13,276 bases of DNA from Streptomyces katrae (lineage in GTDB: Bacteria; Actinomycetota; Actinomycetes; Streptomycetales; Streptomycetaceae): positions 1 to 13,276 of the forward strand of contig NZ_JZWV01000591.1 in the NCBI RefSeq assembly GCF_000966975.1, read 5' to 3'. The translations under genes were made by a program, and so were the position numbers. The notes beneath the pieces are model-generated. The model did not search any database. It saw only the letters and a list, made by a program, of their open reading frames with translations, and was not told the DNA's origin. Shown in pieces: positions 6,833 to 13,276 of the stretch (position 1 is its first letter; every line of letters begins with the position of its first letter).

Positions 6833-6856
6833 GCTCCGATCCTTTCCCCGGCACGG

Positions 6857-6892
6857 CGGTGGCGCCTGAGTACCCGTACTCAGGCGCCACCG
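6857..6892 (-). terminator. 17-bp perfect palindrome after pccE
   Basis: CGGTGGCGCCTGAGTAC (6857-6873) pairs without mismatch with 6876-6892, leaving only CC between the arms. It begins 37 nt beyond the pccE stop codon. It is most likely the terminator of the pccB-pccE unit, and being symmetrical could act from either side. It sits only 10 nt before the GGAAAGGA ribosome-binding site of the next gene, so partial read-through is possible. Confidence 0.65.
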
Positions 6893-6929
6893 TCCGTTCG
6901 CGCCATTTTCCGCGGGGCGCCGCGCGGGT

Positions 6930-7142
6930 TCAGCCCTGGTGGGGCCAGTACGTACGGCCCCACGCCCGCGGACCGGGCCGCAGCGCGTGCCGACGGGCCA
7001 CCCGGCCCGGTGCCGACCACTCGTCCGGCACCCGGGGCGCGCCCGACGGCGCCGAGGCCAGCGCCGCCGCGCGCAGTCGGACCACCGCCAGTGCGGCGGC
7101 CAGCTCCTCGGGGGTCGGGTTGCCCTTGACGACCTTGATCAT
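6930..7142 (-). CDS. pccE: Acyl-CoA carboxylase epsilon subunit
   Basis: A 70-residue protein typical of the short actinobacterial carboxylase epsilon subunits, which hold alpha and beta chains together and stimulate activity. The N-terminal block IKVVKGNPTPEELAAALAVV (residues 2-21) is the family signature. An Ala-rich middle follows, and the Trp- and Arg-rich end (DEWSAPGRVARRH, then RAWGRTYWPHQG) is typical. The ATG at 7142 follows GAGGAG by 9 nt; a GTG immediately before it (7145) is equally possible at 6 nt. It lies about 20 nt after pccB on the same strand and is surely co-transcribed with it. It should bridge AccA2 and PccB in the propionyl-CoA carboxylase complex. Confidence 0.88.
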   Translation of the reverse strand: MIKVVKGNPTPEELAAALAVVRLRAAALASAPSGAPRVPDEWSAPGRVARRHALRPGPRAWGRTYWPHQG

Positions 7143-7163
7143 CACTGTGAGCTCCTCGGGGGC

Positions 7164-8756
<1,593 letters not shown>

Positions 8757-8792
8757 CGGGGTCGCGGCTCCCTGTGTGGTGTCAACTGCCTG

Positions 8793-8806
8793 GTCAATTG
8801 ATTGAC
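8793..8806. promoter_or_regulatory. Candidate operator GTCAAT-TG-ATTGAC
   Basis: A perfect inverted repeat containing the core palindrome TCAATTGA, markedly AT-rich for this genome and placed between divergent carboxylase and biotin ligase genes. A further GTCAA lies 12 bp to the left (8781-8785), in the same orientation as the left arm. The binding protein is unknown; the BirA here has no DNA-binding domain and so is unlikely to be it. Confidence 0.4.
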
Positions 8807-8874
8807 TGCTGCTGGCTACTGGTGCGTAGCGTATCGGCGGGCATGGCGCTCGGCAGTGCGGCGTTTGACACACC

Positions 8875-8880
8875 TACATT
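8875..8880 (+). promoter_or_regulatory. Candidate -10 box for leaderless birA mRNA
   Basis: TACATT is followed by exactly 7 nt (TGCTTGC) and then the ATG at 8888, with no ribosome-binding site. A TTGACA at 8865-8870 is too close to be its -35 box. Confidence 0.4.
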
Positions 8881-8887
8881 TGCTTGC

Positions 8888-9754
8888 ATGACTCCACAAG
8901 ATGCTTCAGCCGGAGCGCCCCAGGGACGCTGGTCGAGCCTGGACCGGCCGCCCCTGAACGCCTCCGCCCTCTCGCGGGCGCTGGTCTCCGCAGACGGACT
9001 GTGGACCTCGCTGGAGGTCGTCGCCTCCACCGGGTCCACCAACACCGACCTCGCCGCGCGGGCCGCGGAACTGCCCGAGGGGGCCGTGCTGGTCGCCGAG
9101 GAGCAGACCGCCGGTCGTGGACGGCTCGACCGCAGCTGGGTCGCGCCCGCCCGGTCCGGACTGTTCTTCTCCGTACTGCTCAAGCCCGGGCCGGGCGTGC
9201 CCGAGGAGCGGTGGGCGTGGCTGACCCTGCTCGCCGGGGTGGCCACGGCGGCCGGGCTGTCGCGGGCGGCGGGCGTGGACACCCTGCTCAAGTGGCCCAA
9301 CGACCTGCTGGTCACCGTGGAGGGCGAGGAGCGCAAGGCCGGCGGGATCCTCGCCGAGCGGGTGGGCGACGGGGTGGTCATCGGGATCGGGCTCAACGTG
9401 ACCCTCACCGAGGACGAGCTCCCCGTGCCGACCGCGGGCTCCCTGGCCCTCGCGAAGGCGACGGTGACCGACCGGGAGCCGCTGCTGAAGGCCGTGCTGC
9501 GGTCGCTGGAGGAGTGGTACGGGCGCTGGCGCGACGCCGCCGGCGACCCGGGGGACAGCGGGCTGCAGGAGACGTACGCGGCGGGCTGCGCCACGCTCGG
9601 CCGGCACGTCCGGGCGGACCTGCCGGGGGGCCGGGAGCTCACCGGTACGGCCGAGGCGCTGGACACCGACGGGCACCTGGTGATCCGGACGGCCGAGGGG
9701 GAGCGGGTGGCGGTGGGCGCGGGTGACGTCGTGCATCTGCGACAGGTGCGGTAG
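8888..9754 (+). CDS. birA: Biotin--[acetyl-CoA-carboxylase] ligase
   Basis: A 288-residue biotin protein ligase. It makes biotinyl-5'-AMP and transfers biotin to the carrier lysine of carboxylases, here most obviously Lys552 of AccA2. Conserved blocks: STGSTNTDLAARA (47-59), EEQTAGRGRLDRSW (71-84) with the GRGRxxR adenylate loop, LKWPNDLLV (134-142), ERKAGGILAE (148-157) with the catalytic Lys, and VVIGIGLNV (163-171). The C-terminal SH3-like domain covers about 235-285. The protein starts directly with a short flexible stretch and has no N-terminal winged helix, so it is a class I (non-repressor) ligase. I chose the ATG at 8888 because similarity begins shortly after it and a TACATT -10-like box lies 7 nt upstream; earlier in-frame starts would run into the pccB control region. 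It is divergent from pccB, its natural partner pathway. Confidence 0.94.
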   Translation: MTPQDASAGAPQGRWSSLDRPPLNASALSRALVSADGLWTSLEVVASTGSTNTDLAARAAELPEGAVLVAEEQTAGRGRLDRSWVAPARSGLFFSVLLKPGPGVPEERWAWLTLLAGVATAAGLSRAAGVDTLLKWPNDLLVTVEGEERKAGGILAERVGDGVVIGIGLNVTLTEDELPVPTAGSLALAKATVTDREPLLKAVLRSLEEWYGRWRDAAGDPGDSGLQETYAAGCATLGRHVRADLPGGRELTGTAEALDTDGHLVIRTAEGERVAVGAGDVVHLRQVR

Positions 9755-9806
9755 GAACCGCGCCGGGGCCGGGGGGCCGGTGTCCGGGGTCCCGGGACCG
9801 GGGTCC

Positions 9807-9824
9807 GGGCCGGGGGTCCGGCCC
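9807..9824 (+). terminator. Terminator of birA
   Basis: GGGCCGG (9807-9813), loop GGGT and CCGGCCC (9818-9824) form a perfect 7-bp hairpin 53 nt after the birA stop. It is embedded in a degenerate tandem repeat of CCGGGG(G)TCC units starting at 9784, 9798 and 9810, and next to the 12-bp palindrome GGTCCCGGGACC (9788-9799), so several alternative foldings are possible. Confidence 0.45.
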
Positions 9825-9887
9825 AGCGGGTGACCTGTCTGGCCGAAGCGGGCACGAGGCTCTGAGCCGGAGGGGCGCGCCTGGGGA

Positions 9888-9951
9888 ACGGGTCCGGGTG
9901 TGCGGAGGAAACCGCGAGGGACGAGCGGTTTTCGAGCACGCACGGACCCGT
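9888..9951 (+). ncRNA. Structured element upstream of the adenylate cyclase gene
   Basis: A long foldback: ACGGGTCCG (9888-9896) pairs perfectly with CGGACCCGT (9943-9951); after a G-A mismatch GTGTGC (9898-9903) pairs with GCACGC (9936-9941) including one wobble. Inside, AAACCGC (9909-9915) pairs with GCGGTTT (9925-9931), with loop GAGGGACGA and an internal loop carrying GGAGG. It lies in the 333-bp gene-free stretch between birA and the cyclase. It could be a leader element, a small RNA or a second terminator (the inner stem ends in TTTT). It matches no riboswitch class that I recognise. Confidence 0.4.
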
Positions 9952-9959
9952 GAGCCGGG

Positions 9960-9988
9960 CTCCGGCGCCCCGGAGGCGGAGAGCCTCC
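9960..9988 (+). promoter_or_regulatory. Two mutually exclusive hairpins upstream of the cyclase
   Basis: CTCCGG (9960-9965)/CCGGAG (9970-9975) and GGAGGC (9972-9977)/GCCTCC (9983-9988) share bases 9972-9975, so only one stem can form at a time. Alternative pairing is the hallmark of attenuators, but GC-rich DNA gives such pairs by chance too. Confidence 0.25.
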
Positions 9989-10087
9989 CGAGAAGAGGGG
10001 TGAGTGAGCTACGGCACACCTGCCGTATGGTTTAGGCGATCCCGATCGGGCTCCCCGGACGCGCACGGAATGGACAGGAGGCGGCCC

Positions 10088-11245
10088 TTGACCGTCGGCG
10101 ACTCAACGTCCAGCGCGTCCTCGTCCGGCTCCGCGGGCAATCCCGGCACGCCGATCGGACGGGACCGGCACACGCCCTTCCACGAGGTCGACCACGCGGC
10201 GCAGCCCACGGCCGATCCGCTCGCGATCCGGCTGGAGCAGCTCATCCTGGGCGCGGAGCGGCGCTACACGCCCTTCCAGGCCGCCCGCAGCGCCGGTGTG
10301 TCGATGGAGCTGGCCTCCCGCTTCTGGCGGGCCATGGGCTTCGCGGACATCGGGCAGGCCAGGGCCCTGACGGAGGCGGACGTGCTGGCGCTGCGGCGCC
10401 TCGCGGGCCTGGTCGAGGCCGGGCTGCTGAGCGAGCCGATGGCGGTGCAGGTGGCGCGCTCCACGGGGCAGACCACCGCCCGGCTGGCGGAATGGCAGAT
10501 CGACTCCTTCCTGGAGGGGCTGACGGAGCCGCCGGAGCCCGGGATGACCCGTACGGAGGTCACGTACCCGCTGGTCGAGCTGCTGCTGCCGGAGCTGGAG
10601 GAGTTCCTCGTCTACGTGTGGCGCCGCCAGCTGGCCGCGGCCACGGGCCGGGTGGTGCAGGTCGCGGACGACGAGGAGATGGTCGACCGGCGGCTCGCGG
10701 TGGGCTTCGCGGACCTGGTGGGCTTCACCCGGCTCACCCGCCGGCTGGAGGAGGAGGAGCTCGGCGAGCTGGTCGAGTCCTTCGAGACGACGGCGGCGGA
10801 CCTGGTCGCCGCGCACGGCGGCCGGCTGATCAAGACGCTCGGTGACGAGGTGCTGTACTGCGCCGACGACGCGGCGACGGCGGCGGAGATCGCGCTGCGG
10901 CTGATCGAGACGATGGAGGCGGACGCGCAGATGCCGGAGCTGCGCGTGGGCATCGCGTTCGGGACGGTGACGACCCGGATGGGCGACGTCTTCGGGACGA
11001 CGGTGAACCTGGCGAGCCGGCTGACCTCCATAGCGCCCAAGGACGCGGTGCTGGTGGACGGCGCGATGGCCGAGGAGCTGAGCCGTACGGGCGCGGCGCC
11101 GAAGTCCGAGAAGGACGCCGAGAGCGAGGAGGGCGGCGGCTCGTACCGCTTCGCGCTCCAGCCGATGTGGCAGCGGCCGGTGCGCGGACTGGGTGTGGTG
11201 GAGCCCTGGTCGTTGTCGCGGCGGACGCCTAAGATCCCCGGGTAA
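10088..11245 (+). CDS. cya: Class III adenylate cyclase
   Basis: A 385-residue cytosolic enzyme making cAMP from ATP. Residues 1-45 are a Ser/Gly/Pro-rich disordered start. Residues about 45-190 form the regulatory domain of the Rv1264 (pH-sensing) type, including RRYTPFQAARSAGVSMELASRFWRA with a MerR-like helical pattern. The cyclase homology domain covers about 203-330: metal ligands Asp209 (GFADLVGFT) and Asp253 (LGDEV), adenine-specifying Lys249 (LIKTLGDEV) and Asp300, and transition-state Asn307 and Arg311 (DVFGTTVNLASR). All key residues are present, so activity is expected, and the Lys/Asp pair argues for ATP over GTP. I chose TTG at 10088 because AGGAGG (10076-10081) precedes it by 6 nt; an in-frame ATG at 10070 overlaps that site. 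In S. coelicolor, Cya and cAMP are known to affect germination and development. The next gene begins 31 nt downstream. Confidence 0.93.
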   Translation: MTVGDSTSSASSSGSAGNPGTPIGRDRHTPFHEVDHAAQPTADPLAIRLEQLILGAERRYTPFQAARSAGVSMELASRFWRAMGFADIGQARALTEADVLALRRLAGLVEAGLLSEPMAVQVARSTGQTTARLAEWQIDSFLEGLTEPPEPGMTRTEVTYPLVELLLPELEEFLVYVWRRQLAAATGRVVQVADDEEMVDRRLAVGFADLVGFTRLTRRLEEEELGELVESFETTAADLVAAHGGRLIKTLGDEVLYCADDAATAAEIALRLIETMEADAQMPELRVGIAFGTVTTRMGDVFGTTVNLASRLTSIAPKDAVLVDGAMAEELSRTGAAPKSEKDAESEEGGGSYRFALQPMWQRPVRGLGVVEPWSLSRRTPKIPG

Positions 11246-11267
11246 CGTTCGTTAACTTTTCCGGGGA
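11235..11267 (+). promoter_or_regulatory. Stem sequestering the hydratase ribosome-binding site across the cya stop codon
   Basis: TCCCCGG (11235-11241), just before the cya stop codon TAA (11243-11245), pairs perfectly with CCGGGGA (11261-11267), which contains the GGGGAG ribosome-binding site of the next gene. A ribosome finishing cya would open the stem, so the arrangement favours translational coupling. The loop also holds the dyad TAACG-TT-CGTTA (11243-11254). Confidence 0.5.
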
Positions 11268-11276
11268 GAGTGTGCC

Positions 11277-12086
11277 GTGGGCGGGAACGAAGCCCGATTC
11301 GGGGAGTTCGTGGCGGTGCGGCGGCACGGTGACCGCGGGGTGGTCGCGGAGCTGGTGCTGGACCGGCCCAAGGCGATGAACGCCGTCTCGACGGAGATGG
11401 CGCGCTCGATCTCCGCCGCCTGCGACGCGCTCGCCGCCGATTCCGGCGTACGGGTCGTCGTCCTGTCCTCGACGCACGAGCGGGCCTTCTGCGTGGGTGC
11501 GGACCTCAAGGAGCGCAACTCGCTGTCGGACGCCGAGCTGGTGCGGCAGCGGCCCACCACCCGCGGTGCGTACGGGGGCGTGCTGGAGCTGCCGATGCCG
11601 ACGGTCGCGGCGGTGCACGGGTTCGCGCTGGGCGGCGGCTTCGAGCTGGCACTGGCCTGCGACGTGATCGTGGCCGACGAGACGGCGGTCGTGGGGCTGC
11701 CGGAGGTTTCGGTGGGCGTGATCCCGGGCGGCGGCGGTACGCAGCTGCTGCCGCGCCGGGTCGGGGCGGCGCGGGCCGCCGAGCTGATCTTCACGGCCCG
11801 CCGGGTGGAGGCGGCCGAGGCGCTGTCGCTGGGGCTGGTCGACGAGGTGGCCCCGGCCGGCGGGGACCGTGCGCGGGCCCTGGAGCTGGCGGCGGCGATG
11901 GCGGCGAACTCCCCGGTCGGGCTGCGGGCGGCCAAGCGGGCGCTGCGGCTGGGGCACGGGATGGACCTGGCGGCCGGGCTGGAGATCGAGGACGCGGCCT
12001 GGCGGACGGTGGCCTTCTCGGGCGACCGGGCGGAGGGCGTGGCTGCGTTCAACGAGAAGCGCAAGCCGGAGTGGCCGGGGGAGTAG
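11277..12086 (+). CDS. Enoyl-CoA hydratase/isomerase family protein, AUH-like
   Basis: A 269-residue crotonase-fold protein. Oxyanion-hole segments are AFCVGADLKER (70-80) and HGFALGGGFELALACDV (114-130). The two catalytic glutamates of true hydratases are both present, Glu123 (GGGFELAL) and Glu143 (GLPEVSVGVIPGGGGTQ), 20 residues apart as in rat mitochondrial hydratase. The GADLKER motif, the PGGGGTQLLPR stretch (150-160), DLAAGLEIEDAAW and the ending AFNEKRKPEWPGE closely resemble human AUH (3-methylglutaconyl-CoA hydratase), pointing to leucine or related branched-chain acyl-CoA degradation; short-chain enoyl-CoA hydratase is the alternative. The GTG at 11277 follows GGGGAG by 8 nt. It lies 31 nt after cya, probably in the same transcript and translationally coupled, which is unusual company for a catabolic enzyme. 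Confidence 0.9.
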   Translation: MGGNEARFGEFVAVRRHGDRGVVAELVLDRPKAMNAVSTEMARSISAACDALAADSGVRVVVLSSTHERAFCVGADLKERNSLSDAELVRQRPTTRGAYGGVLELPMPTVAAVHGFALGGGFELALACDVIVADETAVVGLPEVSVGVIPGGGGTQLLPRRVGAARAAELIFTARRVEAAEALSLGLVDEVAPAGGDRARALELAAAMAANSPVGLRAAKRALRLGHGMDLAAGLEIEDAAWRTVAFSGDRAEGVAAFNEKRKPEWPGE

Positions 12087-12100
12087 GGGGAAACCCCTTT
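12086..12100 (+). terminator. Short hairpin at the end of the hydratase gene
   Basis: GGGGG, AAA, CCCC, TTT immediately at the stop codon: a 4-bp GC stem with a three-base loop and a brief T tail. It resembles a minimal terminator but is weak, and transcription may continue. Confidence 0.3.
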
Positions 12101-12150
12101 CCGTGCCGCTGAAACTCGTGGCATCCATCACTTAATCGGATAAAACTCCC

Positions 12151-12156
12151 TAATCT
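12151..12156 (+). promoter_or_regulatory. -10 box of the leaderless diguanylate cyclase gene
   Basis: TAATCT is a good -10 match and is followed by 6 nt (GGGGTG) and the ATG at 12163. No spaced ribosome-binding site is present. A second TAATC lies 18 bp upstream (12133-12137), in an AT-rich island unusual for this DNA; a regulator may bind there. No clear -35 box. Confidence 0.45.
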
Positions 12157-12162
12157 GGGGTG

Positions 12163-13276
12163 ATGGGAGTTGACGGACGGCTTCGGGCCGTCGTGGGCCT
12201 CGCGCAGGCCATGGCGGCGGCCTGCGCGCCGCGGGACAGTGTCCGGGCCGCCGCCCGGGGGGCGCGGCTGGCGATGGACGGCTCCTTCGCCGCCATCTCC
12301 GCCTGGGAGCGGGAGCGGGGCCGGCTGCGGGTCCTGGTGAACGAGGGGGAGCTGCGGCCCGGGGAGGAGGAGTTCCCCGAGGACGAGTCCTACCCCGTCC
12401 ACGACTTCCCCGAGATCACCGAGTTCCTGCACGAGCGCTGGGTAGGGGGCGGCGGGCCGCACGCCTGGGTCGACACCGCCGAAGGCGGCCGGCCGGGGCG
12501 CCGGAGCGCGGCCCTGCGGGCGCGCGGGCGCGGGACGTGCGTGGTCGCGCCGATCGTGCTCAGCGGGCGGGCCTGGGGGGAGCTGTACGTCGCCCGGAAC
12601 GACGGGCTGCCCGGCTTCGACGGCACCGACGCGGAGTTCGCGACCGTCCTGGCGGCCGTCGTGGCGGCGGGGCTGGCGCAGAACGAGCGCCTGGAGGAGG
12701 CCCGGCGCCTCGCCTTCACCGACCCGCTGACCGGCCTGGCCAACCGGCGGGCCGTGGACATGCGGCTCGACGAGGCGCTGGAGGAGCACCGGCGCACGGG
12801 GGCCGTGGTGAGCCTGGTCGTCTGCGACCTCAACGGCCTGAAGAAGGTCAACGACACCCTCGGGCACGCGACCGGCGACCGGCTGCTGGAACGGTTCGGC
12901 TCGGTGCTCAGCCTGTGCGGGGCCATGCTCGCGGGCACCCTGGTCGCGCGGCTGGGCGGGGACGAGTTCTGCCTGGTCAGCGTCGGCCCTTCGGCGGACG
13001 AGGTGGTACGGGTCACCGAGGAGGTGTGCGTACGGGCGGCCGCGCTGGAGCTGGGGGAGGGGGTGGCCTGCGGGGTCGCCTCCACCGGGGACCCGATCGG
13101 GCCGGTGAAGTCCTCCCGGCGGCTGTTCCGGCTGGCCGACGCCGCCCAGTACAAGGCGAAGGCCGCCCGGTCGGTGGGCCCGGTGGTCGCGGGACGGGAC
13201 ACGGCGGTGGTCCGGCTGGCCGACGCGGCGGCCCGGGAGGCGCCGGGCGAGCGGCGGCGGTTCCGGGGGCGGCAGT
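12163..13276 (+). CDS. GAF-GGDEF diguanylate cyclase (partial, runs off the window)
   Basis: At least 371 residues, open to the window's end. Residues about 10-175 form a GAF-type sensor domain (SVRAAARGARLAMDG..., CVVAPIVLSGRAWGELYVAR at 126-145), followed by a helical linker and the GGDEF domain (about 183-335). It carries DPLTGLANRRAVDMRL (187-202), the metal-binding CDLNGLKKVNDTLGHATGD (221-239) with Asp222, and an intact ARLGGDEFCLV (262-272). It should therefore make c-di-GMP from GTP. The RxxD inhibitory site normally five residues before GGDEF is absent (LAGT at 256-259), so classical product inhibition is not expected. It has no visible membrane segment. The ATG at 12163 begins just before the domain and has a -10 box 6 nt upstream. 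Position after cya and the hydratase corresponds, as I recall, to S. coelicolor CdgE (SCO4931), a GAF-GGDEF protein. Confidence 0.9.
   Translation, partial: MGVDGRLRAVVGLAQAMAAACAPRDSVRAAARGARLAMDGSFAAISAWERERGRLRVLVNEGELRPGEEEFPEDESYPVHDFPEITEFLHERWVGGGGPHAWVDTAEGGRPGRRSAALRARGRGTCVVAPIVLSGRAWGELYVARNDGLPGFDGTDAEFATVLAAVVAAGLAQNERLEEARRLAFTDPLTGLANRRAVDMRLDEALEEHRRTGAVVSLVVCDLNGLKKVNDTLGHATGDRLLERFGSVLSLCGAMLAGTLVARLGGDEFCLVSVGPSADEVVRVTEEVCVRAAALELGEGVACGVASTGDPIGPVKSSRRLFRLADAAQYKAKAARSVGPVVAGRDTAVVRLADAAAREAPGERRRFRGRQ

Larger units (their letters stand above)
8757..8887. promoter_or_regulatory. Divergent pccB-birA control region
   Basis: A 131-bp region between the two start codons. It contains GTCAAT-TG-ATTGAC (8793-8806), a perfect 6-2-6 dyad, with a third GTCAA at 8781. 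The birA -10 candidate is at 8875-8880. On the minus strand I see several TTGAC words but no well-spaced -10, so the pccB promoter is not assigned. Confidence 0.45.

Noticed and set aside
8865..8880. TTGACA and TACATT as a paired promoter for birA
   Set aside because: Only 4 bp separate them, far from the 16-19 bp needed; TACATT is kept alone as a -10 candidate.
9784..9824. CCGGGG(G)TCC repeats as a CRISPR or satellite array
   Set aside because: Only three degenerate units at 12-14 bp spacing without spacers; better explained as GC-rich terminator sequence.
8906..10066. 386-codon minus-strand frame opposite birA
   Set aside because: Antisense to a gene with all biotin ligase motifs; extends into the structured gene-free region without a start signal.

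Overview
The window looks like a chromosomal core segment of a Streptomyces or close relative. Evidence: very high GC with strongly GC-biased third codon positions, frequent GTG and one likely TTG start, several genes without a leader, and a gene order that as far as I recall matches the S. coelicolor accA2-pccB-birA-cya region (SCO49xx). It holds no mobile element, CRISPR array, rRNA or tRNA that I can see. I see no obviously new multi-gene system; the notable items are small regulatory structures and one tiny membrane protein.

Layout from left to right. (1) 113-550 (-): gamma-glutamylcyclotransferase-like protein. (2) 759-2198 (+): flavoprotein disulfide-reductase family member lacking the redox disulfide, of the NAD(P)H-quinone dehydrogenase type. 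(3) 2396-3361 (+): DeoR/GlpR-type regulator, apparently leaderless, with dyad sequences upstream and a very large terminator hairpin downstream. (4) 3529-5292 (-): acyl/propionyl-CoA carboxylase alpha chain (biotin carboxylase plus biotin carrier), AccA2-like. (5) 5671-6096 (+): four-helix membrane protein of unknown role, overlapping tail-to-tail with (6) 6077-6685 (-): Maf nucleotide pyrophosphatase. (7) 6698-6832 (-): a 44-residue single-pass membrane protein. (8) 6930-7142 (-) and (9) 7164-8756 (-): carboxylase epsilon and beta subunits, PccE and PccB. (10) 8888-9754 (+): biotin protein ligase BirA, divergent from pccB. (11) 10088-11245 (+): class III adenylate cyclase. (12) 11277-12086 (+): enoyl-CoA hydratase family, AUH-like, probably translationally coupled to the cyclase. 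(13) 12163-end (+): GAF-GGDEF diguanylate cyclase, cut by the window edge.

How they fit: AccA2, PccB and PccE would form a biotin-dependent propionyl-CoA carboxylase making methylmalonyl-CoA, a polyketide and odd-chain fatty acid precursor. BirA attaches biotin to the carrier lysine of AccA2. The AUH-like hydratase belongs to branched-chain acyl-CoA breakdown, a related carbon flow. The right end places a cAMP synthase and a c-di-GMP synthase within 1 kb of each other; both messengers are known in streptomycete development. Maf and the small membrane protein form a short gene pair behind the pccBE unit, separated from it by a perfect palindrome.
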